Source of the DNA: Arthrinium phaeospermum
Lineage: Eukaryota; Ascomycota; Sordariomycetes; Amphisphaeriales; Apiosporaceae
Length of the DNA stretch: 64,000 nt
Assembly: GCA_006503535.1 (NCBI GenBank)
Contig: QYRS01000006.1
Span: 806,001-870,000 of the forward strand
Direction of reading: 5' to 3'
The notes under the pieces are model-generated. The model saw only the letters and a program-made list of their open reading frames with translations, ran no database searches and had not been told where the DNA came from. This document shows, one piece after another, positions 1 to 10,943 of this stretch (the first letter of the stretch is position 1; every line of letters begins with the position of its first letter). A program made the translations under genes and the position numbers.

Positions 1-3000
1 ACAACATCAACACCGTATTCGTCGGCACCGAAGTCTGGACCGCGACCACTGTGACCTGCTCGGATGCGTCTTGCCTGCTGGTGTTTCCTACAAGCCACTT
101 ATCCGCTACTGCTACGATATCCCCGAGCCCATTCACCACGTCGTTTGAGTACGGGGGCATGAGTACGGTGACGCAAGATGGGCTGACTACAGTCAAGTTT
201 GTCACCACCACGACCACCACGGTAATCATCCTCACCCCTATTACCACGGACGGGATAGCCTATTCCAACTACAACATCTCGTCCGGCCAATCGACCATTG
301 ATCTAACGCCAAGCGTTGACATACCTCCATACACTGTGACGCTACCCGACGGCCAGGGCAGTACCACATCACGCGTGGTACCCCTTCCGCCATGGCCGCT
401 GATCAACAATGGCCCGACCGGACCGAGCACCATGCCCATTGCCTCTGGCGATTTACCCAGTGGAAGTGGCACCTATTACACCGGCGTTACTTCCACCGTC
501 ACAGCTAGAGGTGCAACGGTCGCTACCATCACCTTCCCAGCCGCGGTAACACCGACCACGGTGACATGCCCGCCCGAGGAACTGCTTATCTTTGCCACGC
601 CGGCTACCACCATCTACACCGAGTGCAGTACATTGGCCACCATCGCCATCGGTTTCAACTGCCCCACCACCAAGGTTGTGAGCTTCCTGGGCCCCACTAC
701 GGCTGCCGTGTCTGTCGATTGCAGCGTCGTGACGGGTTTCCCTTCGACGTCGGATGACCCCATTCCTGCCCCTGTTCCACCGACCACAACCAGGCCGTTG
801 CCTGTGTGGACAACATGGCCCCCTGGCATCGTGTCGGCCATCGAGACCAAGGTCGAGAAACCAGAGCCCACCAACGGCGGCTCGAAACAGCCTTGCAATC
901 TGTGGTTCTTCTTTGTCTGCATTGACAGGCCCGAGCTGCACATTGGGGGCTGGTTCTGGTCTTTCCCGCCCGGCATCTACCCGCCCGGCCCACCACCCCC
1001 GGGCCTCCAATGGCCGTCGGGATTCTCCCTCTCGGGCAGTTTGCCGCCCTGGCCCCGCATCACCGTTGGTCCGAATGGCGGGCTGACATACGACTCGGAG
1101 CCCACCTCGTGCACCACCACCATGACGGCATCCATTTGCACCGCCAGCACCGTCTTCACCGTCACTTCGGACAGAACCACCACCAAGACGGTCGGCACGT
1201 CGACAGGAAGGCCGGAGTGCGAGACCATTTCCGGCTGCTCGGTGAGCCAATCGACCACGGACGTCGCTTCCACTACCATCGAGGGTTGCATCGTGCGGGC
1301 GACCGATGCGGCAAGATTAGCGGCCCGTCCAGGCACCTCGACGCTCGACCAGGCTCGTAATCGAACCATCATCGGTCGGAGGGTGGCCGCGCTCGAAAAC
1401 GCCCGCCCCCACCTCTTGCAGAAGAGGTGCGAGAAGCTCCCTGCTGTCGTCTATCCCGAGGACAGCAAAAGCCTTGCGGAAATTACCCAAATACTCGCCA
1501 TGCTCTCGGGTCTAGCGTTCCGCGAGATCCGGTCCGATTCCCTGGCGGGCGGGTACACGGCCTTCATCTGGGTGCAAAGTCTCCCCGAAGACCTCAAATC
1601 GGAAATTGAAAATCTGCCTTCCAAGCCGCGCGTGTATTATTATTTAAAGCACAACGCAGAGTTCTTACCAGCGCGCTCACCGGCCATGGGGTTCATGGAC
1701 AGAAACCGCCACCACTCAGGGATTGTTCCCCGTGGCCTGGATCTCAATCCCGATAGTGGGCTAGGCCAATCGTCGGCTTCAGGCGACGACGCCCTGCCAA
1801 GCAATGTGACCAAGGCACACACGCTTTGGAAAAGAGCCGCCACGTCTGCGACCGCTGTGAGTCTATATCGATGGAACGCTGCTTTGGTGTCGTTTCCGCG
1901 GGACGCGCCGAGCAAGGATTTGAAAAGGGCGGGGCAAAAAATGTTATGGAGACAGGAAGGGCCCAGATCTGGCTACGATAAATCCAAGCAAACGTTTTAC
2001 TACTACTATGATGACTCGGCTGGCGCCGGAATAACCATCTACGTAGTGGGCGAACCGGGGGGTGTTCGTAGCGCGCATCCCGAATGGAGCGGCAGGGCGA
2101 AGCCTCGCGCCATGCCGGGATTCAGGTATGGCGAGAGCGAGGACGAGCCCGACCAGACGCACGGCACCCAGGTGGCGGCCATGATCAGCGGCAAGGACTT
2201 TGGCATCTGCAAAGATTGCGCCGTCGTCCACACCGGCTATGTCCCCGGCCCGGGCTTGCCTGTTCCTAACGACCCCACCCGGTCCTACGACAGCAACCCG
2301 CGGGACTGGATTTTAGAAGATCTTCTAACCGCCTGGGACGACATGAACCGGGACGGGCGATCGCCGGCCAAGTCCGTCATCAACATGTCCTGGGGCTCTG
2401 AGGAAAAGGACTGGGGAAAGTCTTTCATCAAGAAGCTGCACGAGATACTGAAACTCATGGACGAAGCGGGCGTGACCATGGTCGCTTCTGCGGGGAATTT
2501 TGGCTGGGAACACGGGCAAGTGCGCAAGGCGGTCGATACCTACCCGCAGCTGTTCGCCGACCCCGGCAAGACGGAAACATACCTGCCGAACCTGATTGTC
2601 GTGGGCGCGAGCGTTGAGCAGGGAGCAATAGCCCGTTACTCCCAGACGGCCAGCTTTGTGACAACGTACGCGGGCGCAGACAAATGCGAAGGGCCAGGGC
2701 CAGGGGGAGAAGGGTATTCCTTAATCCAGGGCACGTCGTTTGCGGCGCCCCAGGTCGCGGCACTGGCGGGGTACTTCAAGGGTTTGCCCTCGAGGTGGCA
2801 AGCCGAACGTAAGTCAATCACTCTGAGGAGTCGTCAGACGGGAAAGAGACCCTTCCGACGCGAGTCCTCACTCTTTTGATAGTGCCCAAGCATAGCAGCT
2901 TACTGACTTTTCTTCCTGGCTTTAGTGAATCAACCGAGTTCGGATGGGCCCAAAGCCGTCAGAGCGATGATTACGGCCCTACAGCGCAGTATAATCGCCC

Positions 3001-4237
3001 TAGTAACTCCAAGAGGTGAAAGGGTTAAGCTCGTCTGGAATGGCATGTACGAGACAATTAATTGTCTCCTGGATTACCCACAAGGCGGCGACCCGGAAGG
3101 CGTATGCCCCAACCTACCCGACCAGATCAGCGACTACACGCCGCCCGCCCCCTGCGGACGCGTCGCGACGCTTTCCGGGGCCCGGGCGGGTAGTGGCCTT
3201 CTTCCTGAGATGATGGCCATGGGAGGCGAGGGCAACAGCACCAACGGCACAGACATTGCGAAGCGCCAGTCGGGCGGCTCCTGCACACTGCCCGACGAAG
3301 GCTCCGGGGGCCCGCAGATCACGCTGACCACGGGGCCTTCGGCGGGCCCGACCTGCGCCGCGGGACCAGACGGGTGCGGCGGGCACCTCTGCGAGGGGTA
3401 CTGGTGCGCCCCGACGCCCACGGGCCTGCCGCCGGGGTACCAAGACCCCAAGGACCCGAGCTCGAGCGAGTTCTCGGCGGCGCCGACGACCATCAAGAAC
3501 AACCCCGGCCCGACGCCGACGACCTCCACCGCGCCGCCGCCGCCCGACCCGACGCCCATCACGCCGCTGGAGCGGGGCCCCATCCGCTGCTTCGACGAGG
3601 CCGACTTCCCCGGCCACGCCGACATCCAGTCGGGCAACCAGTACCGGTTCGCGAGCGAGTTCAGCCGCCTGCAGGACCGCGACTCGATGGGGCCCGACTC
3701 GCCGCCCATCACGCTGCGCAAGACGGACAGCCACGGCGTCAACTACGACTACTCCTGCAGCTGGGTGCCCGGCTGCAGGACCACGGTCGAGCGGCAGAGC
3801 TTCGCGTGGCCGTTTGGCAAGGACCAGTTAAGCTACGTCACCGCGTACGTCCTGGTTCGGGAGGATTATACGGAATGTAAGGAAGCGGCCTTCCCCCCAC
3901 TTTCTCTTCTTTGATCGGAAGGGACTAACTCTGTTTACCAGGCAACAACGGCGGTGTCGGTGGCACATCCCAGGTCGGATGCCTCTTGTACAAGTTCGAG
4001 GGCGCGAGAGGGGATGTAGAGACGGATCCTTGTGACGTTCTCGACTGTAGGTCATGCGGGGCACCAGGAGAGCCGAACGAATGCCAAAAGTGTTGTCGCA
4101 GGCTCACGAGAACCAAGTTTGTTCCGACATGGAGTCCTGCGATTCCCAACAACAGCTCAAGTCATCACCGACTAGGTAAGTCATCAACAGATATACGACT
4201 CAACCAGGCACACTCAAACCCGTTGTCGGGCATATGA
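1..4237 (+). CDS. Subtilase-like (S8) secreted protein, 5' partial, probably catalytically altered
   Basis: The frame is open at the window edge, so the true start and any signal peptide lie upstream. Three exons: 1-2808, 2926-3876 and 3942-4237; both introns restore frame. The N-terminal half is Thr/Pro-rich with a Trp/Pro-rich patch. The S8 domain follows: His in THGTQVAAM (codon 2160-2162), oxyanion Asn in SAGN (2496-2498) and Ser in GTSFAAPQ (2736-2738). Where subtilases carry the catalytic Asp after a hydrophobic strand, this protein reads IYVVGEPGG (Gly codon 2049-2051), so Asp is absent and only a Glu follows. After the S8 domain come a Pro/Thr linker and a Cys-containing tail. The last exon is uncertain: GTAAGT near 4174 and a CAG 32 nt later could be splice sites and would change the C-terminus, but that intron would be unusually short. 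Inference: secreted or wall-associated, possibly a pseudo-protease. Confidence 0.75.
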
Positions 4238-4680
4238 AAGTTTTCTGCACGGCCCGAGTCTGTTGTCGTCACCTTAACACTCGGTAATGCCGATGCAGAG
4301 AGCCCCAGCCAGTGAAGTCCACTGTGTTTTTATATTACTATAGTATAATCAGATCAGATACCAAAACATCTCACTGGTCGCGTCGCAAAATGCCCATCGC
4401 CCATATATAGCCCTCGCCAAACTCCAAGCCTCTGGTCAAGATTCGTGCCTCAGCCAGAGTTTCATTCCCCAGCGTCCATTTGGCCTGGGACTCGGTGGTA
4501 AGCCGCTGGATTTGTTGCCCGGCTGCATTCGTTTCCGTTGTCCCTCATTGCCAGGGGATGCCTTCCAAATGGAGTATATCATGGCTCATATGAAGGGTTA
4601 TTCCCCCCTTGGGGCAGACTCGAATTCATGAATGGTCACGTTTCGCTTACAGTGGTCCGAGAATTTTCGGTAATCCATTT

Positions 4681-4686
4681 CACGTG
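4681..4686. promoter_or_regulatory. CACGTG E-box
   Basis: Perfect CACGTG, the core bound by fungal bHLH factors. It lies about 410 bp upstream of the F-box gene. A chance match is possible for a 6-mer. Confidence 0.3.
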
Positions 4687-4960
4687 CCCGGTGTGGATCA
4701 AATATTAGCCCCGGTTTGTAACCCGACACGCCATAGTACGAAAATGTGGTTATTACCACAAAATTCGGGTGCAGAGATTGAATGGCCGGCGCATTGTCGA
4801 GTGTCTTGAAGGACGCTTTGCGGCTAGTTCATACATAACGATGTAATTCACCATCTCTACTTGGCCCAAATCAGTATTTAGATAGTATATTTGCCCGAGT
4901 TTGACTTCTGGGTTGTGCTTATTCCAAACGGTCAAAGAGGAGCTTCAGGTGACACAATGT

Positions 4961-4966
4961 CACGTG
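4961..4966. promoter_or_regulatory. CACGTG E-box
   Basis: Second CACGTG, 128 bp upstream of the ATG at 5094, in the expected core-promoter region of the F-box gene. Confidence 0.35.
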
Positions 4967-5093
4967 CAGCATGGCTTTGAACGTTTGACTGCCGTGGTAT
5001 CTGTTTGATACCCCGCACGTTGACCCTCCGTATCTTAAGTACAAAGGAAAAGAAAATGTGACCATTCTCCAGCAAGCTTGTTAGCGTAACGCG

Positions 5094-5666
5094 ATGACCA
5101 TGGGCGGCCTAAACCTCCTCGAGCTCCCCGGCGAGCTTCAGAATAGCATACTCCTACATCATTGCGACGGCATTGACCGCCTCTTCCTCCGTCGTACATG
5201 CCGCCGCCTACGCGAGATCATTCCTCCGCCACTAGCAATCGATATCGCCATCGCCGAACGAGGCGACCTGTCAGTACACGTGCCGAGGACAATGTATATA
5301 TGTTTCTTATGTGCCAAGCTTCAGCATCGGTCGAGATTCGCAGACGACATGGTGGAAGGGGCGAAGGCCATATGCGGTCAGGATGCGGCAACACGGTTCT
5401 GCTTGGGATGCGGCCTCTCCCAGAAGTACACCCGTTTTGATAGGTACAGGGGCCGGATGGAGACAGTGACCAGGTACAAGCTAGGGCAAATCGTCGCCAT
5501 TGGGGGCTCTCGTTACATTGTCTGCCTCACATGCGGAGATCCTGCCGGGGCCGACGGTGCCAGCCCATGCCATCCGATGCACAGGTTCCTTTCGGCGACG
5601 AAGTCACACAGAAAACCGGAGCATGAGCGATTATGTCTCCAGCCAGTGCCGGCCGTGGGTTTATGA
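5094..5666 (+). CDS. F-box protein with three CxxC pairs
   Basis: Single-exon gene, 190 aa. The N-terminus (LLELPGELQNSIL followed by a Leu/Arg-rich helix, about residues 7-45) is an F-box-like motif, which in known proteins binds Skp1 in SCF ubiquitin ligases. Downstream are CFLC, CLGC and CLTC pairs, spaced as in small zinc-binding modules of fungal F-box-like proteins. The first ATG (5094) is used; a second, two codons later, would serve equally. No membrane segment or signal peptide. Substrate unknown. The F-box call is moderately sure; zinc binding is inferred. Confidence 0.7.
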   Translation: MTMGGLNLLELPGELQNSILLHHCDGIDRLFLRRTCRRLREIIPPPLAIDIAIAERGDLSVHVPRTMYICFLCAKLQHRSRFADDMVEGAKAICGQDAATRFCLGCGLSQKYTRFDRYRGRMETVTRYKLGQIVAIGGSRYIVCLTCGDPAGADGASPCHPMHRFLSATKSHRKPEHERLCLQPVPAVGL

Positions 5667-5732
5667 CCAATGAGCTGGGTTATCCCTTAATTCTACAACC
5701 AATAAATACATCACCGCAACCATTTCCCACCA

Positions 5733-6760
5733 CTACCGAACCCACCCCTCCCTCTTCATCACCTCCCCCGTCCACTCCTCCAACCTCTCCGCCAGCTTCG
5801 CATCCTTAGCCGCCCCGCTCTGCCAGCACGGCTCCCCGAACCGCCCGTGGATCTCGAAATACCCGGCGCTCTGCCCCGCCGTCATCTCCCGGCCCGCGAC
5901 GCAGAACAAACTCGTCCACGCCCCCTTGTCGGCGGGGTACGTCATCCCGAGCAGGCGGAACAGGGGCAGCGTGGTCGCGAGGCCCGTCCCGGACTGCACC
6001 GCCGTCGCGAGGTTCGTCTCCACGATGCCCGGGTGCACGGACGCCGTCCAGATCTCGCCCTCCTGTGCGCCATCGGGGGACCCGGGGCCGTACTTCTTGT
6101 GCAGCGTCTTGGTGTGCAGGATGTTGGCCAGCTTGCTCTGGCCGTACCGCGCCCACGGGCTGCCGTCCGGGAGCGAGGGGTCGTCGAAGCGGATGCCGCC
6201 CTTGGGCGCCATCAGGTGGCCCGACGAGGTGATGTTGACGATGCGCACGCTGCCGGGGGTGTCGGGGCTGGTCTTGGCGGTCGCGCGCAGCAGGGGCAGC
6301 AGACGCTCCGTCAGGACCCAGTGGGCGAGGTAGTTGGTCTGCCACTGGGCCTCGTGGCCGTCCTGGGTCTTCTCAAAGGGCGTCGCCATGATGCCCGCGT
6401 TGTTGACCAGGCCGTGCAGCGCCGTCTCGAGGGCGAGGAGGCGCTGGGCGGCCGCGACGACGCTGGCGAGGTCCGTGAGGTCCATTTGCAGCAGATCGAT
6501 GTGGGCGGCGGGGTGCGTTTTCTTGATGTTGGCGATGGCGGCTGCGGCTTTTTCTGGAGAGCGGGCGCCCATGTAGACGTGGGCGCCGTGCTGGGCGAGG
6601 TGGGATACGGTGTGATAACCGCTGTGGATCGGTGACGTTAATAAGCCGAGCCTTGTGCTGCGAGAGGGAACAGAGTCTTGACTTACATGCCGGAGTTGCC
6701 ACCGGTGACTATGAAGACTTTGCCCTGAAGATCGGGAAGCGTGTCGGGATGGAACGTCAT
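5733..6760 (-). CDS. Short-chain dehydrogenase/reductase (retinol dehydrogenase/WWOX-like)
   Basis: Two exons, 6760-6687 and 6621-5733, 320 aa. The 65-nt intron (donor GTAAGT, acceptor CACAG) splits the cofactor motif, and splicing restores TGGNSGIGYHT. The Rossmann glycine motif is near residues 19-26, NNAG is in the middle, the catalytic Ser is in ITSSGHL, and YGQSK gives the Tyr/Lys pair. Expected activity is NAD(P)H-dependent oxidoreduction of a small alcohol or ketone; the substrate is unknown. Length is usual for the fungal family. No signal peptide. Divergently oriented to the bZIP-like gene at 7366 across a 605-bp shared promoter with four copies of a 15-bp repeat. Confidence 0.88.
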
Positions 6761-6956
6761 CTTGTGGTTTAGTCAAAGGGTGATGGAAAATTCGAAGGAG
6801 AAGATTGGCTTTGAGTGGTGGTTGGTGAATGTATTGGTGTGATGAGCAGAAATGAACATATATCAAAGGTGAGCGGTTGTCACAGCTTTATACTACCCAA
6901 AGTGACGAAGGTCCGATAGACTTGCGGCTTAGAGGTTATCCCGAGCATCAGATATC

Positions 6957-7281
6957 GTGAGCAGGTCGCATTGTCGTCGGACCAATCACGTCGGGTCCAG
7001 GTTGGAGTTAGCCGGAGATAGCGAGGCTGCGGGCCAATAGGAGAACTCGGACTTTGCGTGTGAGCCAGCTGCATTAGCGTCTGATCTAAGGGAAGCTGAA
7101 GATTCTAACCCCGTGGGTACTGGATGTGAGCAGGCTGCATGACGCTAGACCTACTCGAGTTACTACGTCAGCCAGTAGCGTTTTGCCGCGCCCCTTAGCC
7201 CCTGTCTGTCTGCGCCTCATAGGCATTCCATTCCCCCGACTCCGAGTGTCAGCTTCGTCCGCTTCAGTGAGCAGGTTGCAT
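6957..7281 (+). repeat. Four spaced copies of a 15-bp direct repeat in a divergent promoter
   Basis: Copies at 6957-6971 (GTGAGCAGGTCGCAT), 7060-7074 (GTGAGCCAGCTGCAT), 7126-7140 (GTGAGCAGGCTGCAT) and 7267-7281 (GTGAGCAGGTTGCAT). All have the same orientation, share GTGAGC and GCAT at the ends and differ by one to three bases. The spacing is irregular (103, 66 and 141 bp), so this is not a simple tandem array. They lie between the SDR and bZIP-like genes, as expected for a multi-copy transcription-factor site. The binding factor is unknown. Confidence 0.6.
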
Positions 7282-7365
7282 GAACCACCGTCTTGAACCC
7301 AGGAAAGCTGCGTCGTTATCATCCGTTTCTCGAGTCACCGCAGTTTACATAGAGCCGCCAGCATC

Positions 7366-8476
7366 ATGATTGGTATTCAACGGCCTGCAGATGCCACAGC
7401 TCCGCGTATTGAGCTGGCGCCCATGCCGCAATTGGCCGAAGTGCGTACCACGCCATCCCCTTTATCGACCAAGTTGCACTGACTTACTTACCCGACGATA
7501 GGCAAAAAGCAGGAATGATGACTGGACGGGGACCAAGGATGCCGCGTTGCGTAGACGGGCACAGACTCGCTTGAACACAAGGGCATACCGTAAGTCACGC
7601 CTGTATCGCTCATTCTGAAGCAGGGAAGCCAAGCTAGGCCAAGCCCGTCAAGGAACCCCAGACCATTATACTAACGGTCTAGCAGGAAAGCGCAAAGCTC
7701 TCGAAAGGAAGTCGCAGAGTACCACGACCGAAACCCCCATCAAATCAGAAGAGTTGGTGGAATGCTGGGACGTAGAGCAACAGTGCATTTCCCTGATCCC
7801 GGCCTCCCGTACCAAAGAGCTCTACAACGCGAGAGACCCGTTGCTGCTGCTAGACAGGAAAAACGAGCCACGCACCTTGAAAGTCCTCTTCCCCCTCTGC
7901 CCGGACCACCTCATCACCCTGCTCCAGTTCAACGTCCTCCGGGCCCTGTCCGTCAACCGCACCCTCATCTCGGGCATCCTCGCCACGCCGCTCGACTGCA
8001 GCGAGGAGACCATCCACGTCATCTCCTGCCCCGCCACCGCGGACCCGCTGCTGCCCCCGTCCCTCCTGCCCACGGCGCTGCAGCAGACGGTGCCGCACGG
8101 CGAGTGGATCGACATCTTCCCCTGCCCCGCGGCGCGGGACCGCATGATCCTGGCCGCGGCCGCGGGCGCCTTGGACGAGGACGAGCTGTGGGCCGACACC
8201 GTCGGCGGGCTGTACGAGGGCTTCCCCGACGACGAGGTCGAGCGGCGGGGCGTCGTCGCCTGGTCGCCCCCCTGGGACATCGCCGGGTGGGAGATGTCGG
8301 AGGGGTTCCTGCGAAAGTGGGGATGGCTGTGCGCCGGGACCGTCTCGGAGGCGCTGGAGGCGACGAATCGGTGGCGGGGGAAAGGGGGGAGGAGCCGTTG
8401 GGACGGGAGATTATTGGGGCGGCGCCGGTGGCGGTGGGATCTACTGTGCTTTCGAAAGAGTGCACATTCTTGCTAG
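7366..8476 (+). CDS. bZIP-like basic-region protein with DUF3425 domain
   Basis: Three exons: 7366-7440, 7502-7589 and 7686-8476, 317 aa. The third exon uses the CAG at 7683-7685 rather than the TAG just before it, because only that gives the family basic region RLNTRAYRKRKALERK. The basic region (about residues 34-61) resembles bZIP DNA-binding helices, but no clear leucine zipper follows, as is usual in DUF3425 proteins. The C-terminal domain carries typical DUF3425 features: a Leu-rich stretch with the family's LxxLxxxxVLRAL pattern, then GGLYEGFPDDE and a Trp-rich end (AWSPPWDIAGWEMSEGF). Probable nuclear transcription factor; target unknown. It could regulate the divergent SDR and itself through the 15-bp repeats (inference). 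Confidence 0.85.
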
Positions 8477-8554
8477 AGGGAACTCGTATTACATGTCCTT
8501 TTCATCTCACACCTTATGTCCGGACCCGCCAGTATACAACGCCCCTTCGCATCT

Positions 8555-10445
8555 TTACTTTAAACTACTCGACTCGATGTTCCGCCCAGTAATCTGCATG
8601 CAAGCATACAACACAGTAGCCTCCGTCCAAACATCGTCCACCGACGTCTCCGAAACGGTGCGATGCCGGTTCAAGTCGCGCAGCGCCCGAAGCACAAAAG
8701 CGCGCTCGACGGCGTCGCCCGCCTCGTACGACAGGATGATGTGTGCCAAGGTCTGGGTGCTGCCCAGGGGCCAGTGACGCATGGCGTGCTCGTGACTCAG
8801 CCAGATGCGGCGGCTCATGAACCGCGCCTCTTCGTCGTTGACCTGGCAGGGGCTCGAGGCCGGGTCCTGGCCAATAAGGAGGTAGACGTCGTGCAGCATG
8901 CGGTTCATGGCGATGAGGCACCAGGCGTGGAGGCGGAAGAAGGTGGAGAGGTCCCAATCTCGGAACTCGTAATGTTCCCGGAAAGGCGAGGAATCCACCT
9001 CGTCATTTTCAGTGGGTGGCGATGGGACGAGACTGATTTTGCCGTCCCTCATCGCAGGCAGGATCATTTCCGCGTCCAAGAGGCGGAGCTCGGTCATGGC
9101 CGCTTCAAGGCGGTTTAGTATCTCACTAGCAATCTCGGTCCTCTTCTGGGTGATGTGATCCCCGATCGTCTGTCGCAGGCGGCCTTTGAGGCTTACTACG
9201 CAAGGCCATTGGGCAGCCTGACACAGGAGCCGGATCAAGAAGCCTCCCATCGGGGCGTCGCCCATGAATCTGGCGCACTGCTTCAGCGCTTCTGTCCATT
9301 TTTTGATCTCGGCAAGGCCATTCCCCTTTCCAGCGAGGCCCATCGCCTTTGGGGCGTGTCAGTCCAAGTCCCATTCCTAACCGACTTCAGCAGGAGGGAA
9401 GAATACGCACCAGGGCCAGGAAGTTTTGCATTCCGAGCATGAGATCAACCGAATCGTGGCTCTTTGGTGGGCCGCGCATAGTCATGATCGTAGCGAGTCC
9501 CGCGGCATGTTTGGCCGAGTTTGTGACCGAGTGGAGGTCATAATCGAACTAGACACGATCATGTTATGTCAGCTCCTGATACTCCTGCTCCTCAAGATTG
9601 GCTGTGGAAAGAATTGGAGTGGAACCAACCTCAACCCTCGTAAGTATGCCTACAGCAGCGTAGGTCTCCAGGCTTATCTTGCCGTCGATTGATTCTTTGC
9701 TTATTGCCTCATTGATGCTACTTATTGACTTCAGGTAGCTAGGAGCGTCTAAAACATGTTCGTGCCGTAGTCCTCGGCGTAAGTTTGTCCTACCGTCGCT
9801 TAGAGTCAGTCAAATGTCTCGGAAAAATGGTCATCCCAGTGAAGTGTTACCAGCTTGCCACCATGGCTCCAACTGCATCTTGTAGCACAACACTGTGACT
9901 CATACATCGTGTCATCATGTGCAGATAGTCCATGCCCCAGCCAAGACACACATCAAAGCCGGTGTTGGGACACGCCTGGACGACCGATACTAGTTGCGCA
10001 GCGGAGCGGTCGCCCTCGCCAAATCGGACTAGCCTAGGAGACGGAAGGGGGGCTGGTCTCAGGCGCAAGCGACGGAACGACCGGCCATCCTCGGCTTTGG
10101 TCAACTTGGTCTCCACGAGGCTACCGAGCGACTGGACATTGGTATTCGCATTCGCGACTCCCTTGGTGCCCACTTGCTTCGTCCTATTCCGGGTTGCATC
10201 CCCCTCGCCGTTGTCGTAAGTCGCAATCGTGTGACGCCCGTTGTGGACAAACTTCAGTTTGCTGCTGGGCGGGCCGGGGCAAACCTTCTTGGACCGCTTA
10301 CAGGCGCCACATGTAGGCCATGCCTCGTCACACTTTGGGATTTGAGTTAGTGCGCCAGGACTCCGAGAAATCCGCAGGTGGCCTTTACCTTGACTTTTCG
10401 TTTGGCGCACGTCAAGCACCTGTCACTTCTGGGAACGCCAACCAT
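8555..10445 (-). CDS. Zn2Cys6 fungal-type transcription factor
   Basis: Five exons: 10445-10389, 10332-9851, 9738-about 9654, 9548-9411 and 9346-8555, about 517 aa. Exon 1 plus exon 2 give a complete zinc cluster, CLTCAKRKVKC then TCGACKRSKKVC, with Cys at residues 10, 13, 20, 27, 30 and 37. The intron sits just before the third Cys. The rest has the helical middle-homology layout of C6 regulators (for example HAAGLATIMTMRGPP). The exon 3 donor is uncertain: GTAGGC at 9653 and a GTTGGT about 33 nt downstream both keep frame. Nuclear, DNA-binding; targets unknown. Divergent from the F-box/ankyrin gene at 10944. Confidence 0.85.
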
Positions 10446-10943
10446 GGAAGATATCGGGAAGTTAGATTTGGGTTGAACTTGTAATAGACACGAGAAAGAT
10501 TAACGGCTGGGACGGGTTTCATTTCCAGCCACGATTGTCTCCTGGATGGAATGCCAAGGAGGTCGGTTCGGCTCCCCAACGTTTGCATTTATGTATCGAA
10601 GAAGTCAACCTTACGGAGTCAGTTCACTGAATGTAATAAGCACTAGCCTGTATCACCTCAGCGTCAATTGGCAGAACCCCGACAAATGTGTTAAGGGGCA
10701 ACTTACAAGGCGTTCTTGATTACCTAAGGCGTCGTTGCATCAAACGCCCGAGCTTATCCCGCTTACGTGGCTGAGCCCCGTTAATGTGGCGGTGAACTAG
10801 AGTCCACATCATACGAATATGATTGGCACAAGAGTGTCATCATAACCCCGAGGTTCAGCGTGTTATCCAAAGTTCAGCCATGACCCGTGCAAGGCATTGA
10901 ATTGGCCAATGCGCATTTTCCAACCGGGGAAGTCCAGTCCAAT
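10446..10943. other. Divergent intergenic region
   Basis: Shared upstream region of the Zn2Cys6 gene (minus) and the F-box/ankyrin gene (plus). No repeat or clear core element stands out. Confidence 0.4.

Larger units (their letters stand above)
4238..5093. other. Intergenic, with two CACGTG boxes
   Basis: No convincing gene. Includes a short AT-rich stretch near 4330. Two palindromic CACGTG sites (4681-4686 and 4961-4966) are the only clear regulatory-looking elements; the second lies 130 bp before the F-box gene ATG. Confidence 0.5.

Noticed and set aside
4174..4205. Possible last intron of the subtilase-like gene
   Set aside because: Only 32 nt, below the usual minimum for fungal introns; the unspliced end is kept, with uncertainty stated.
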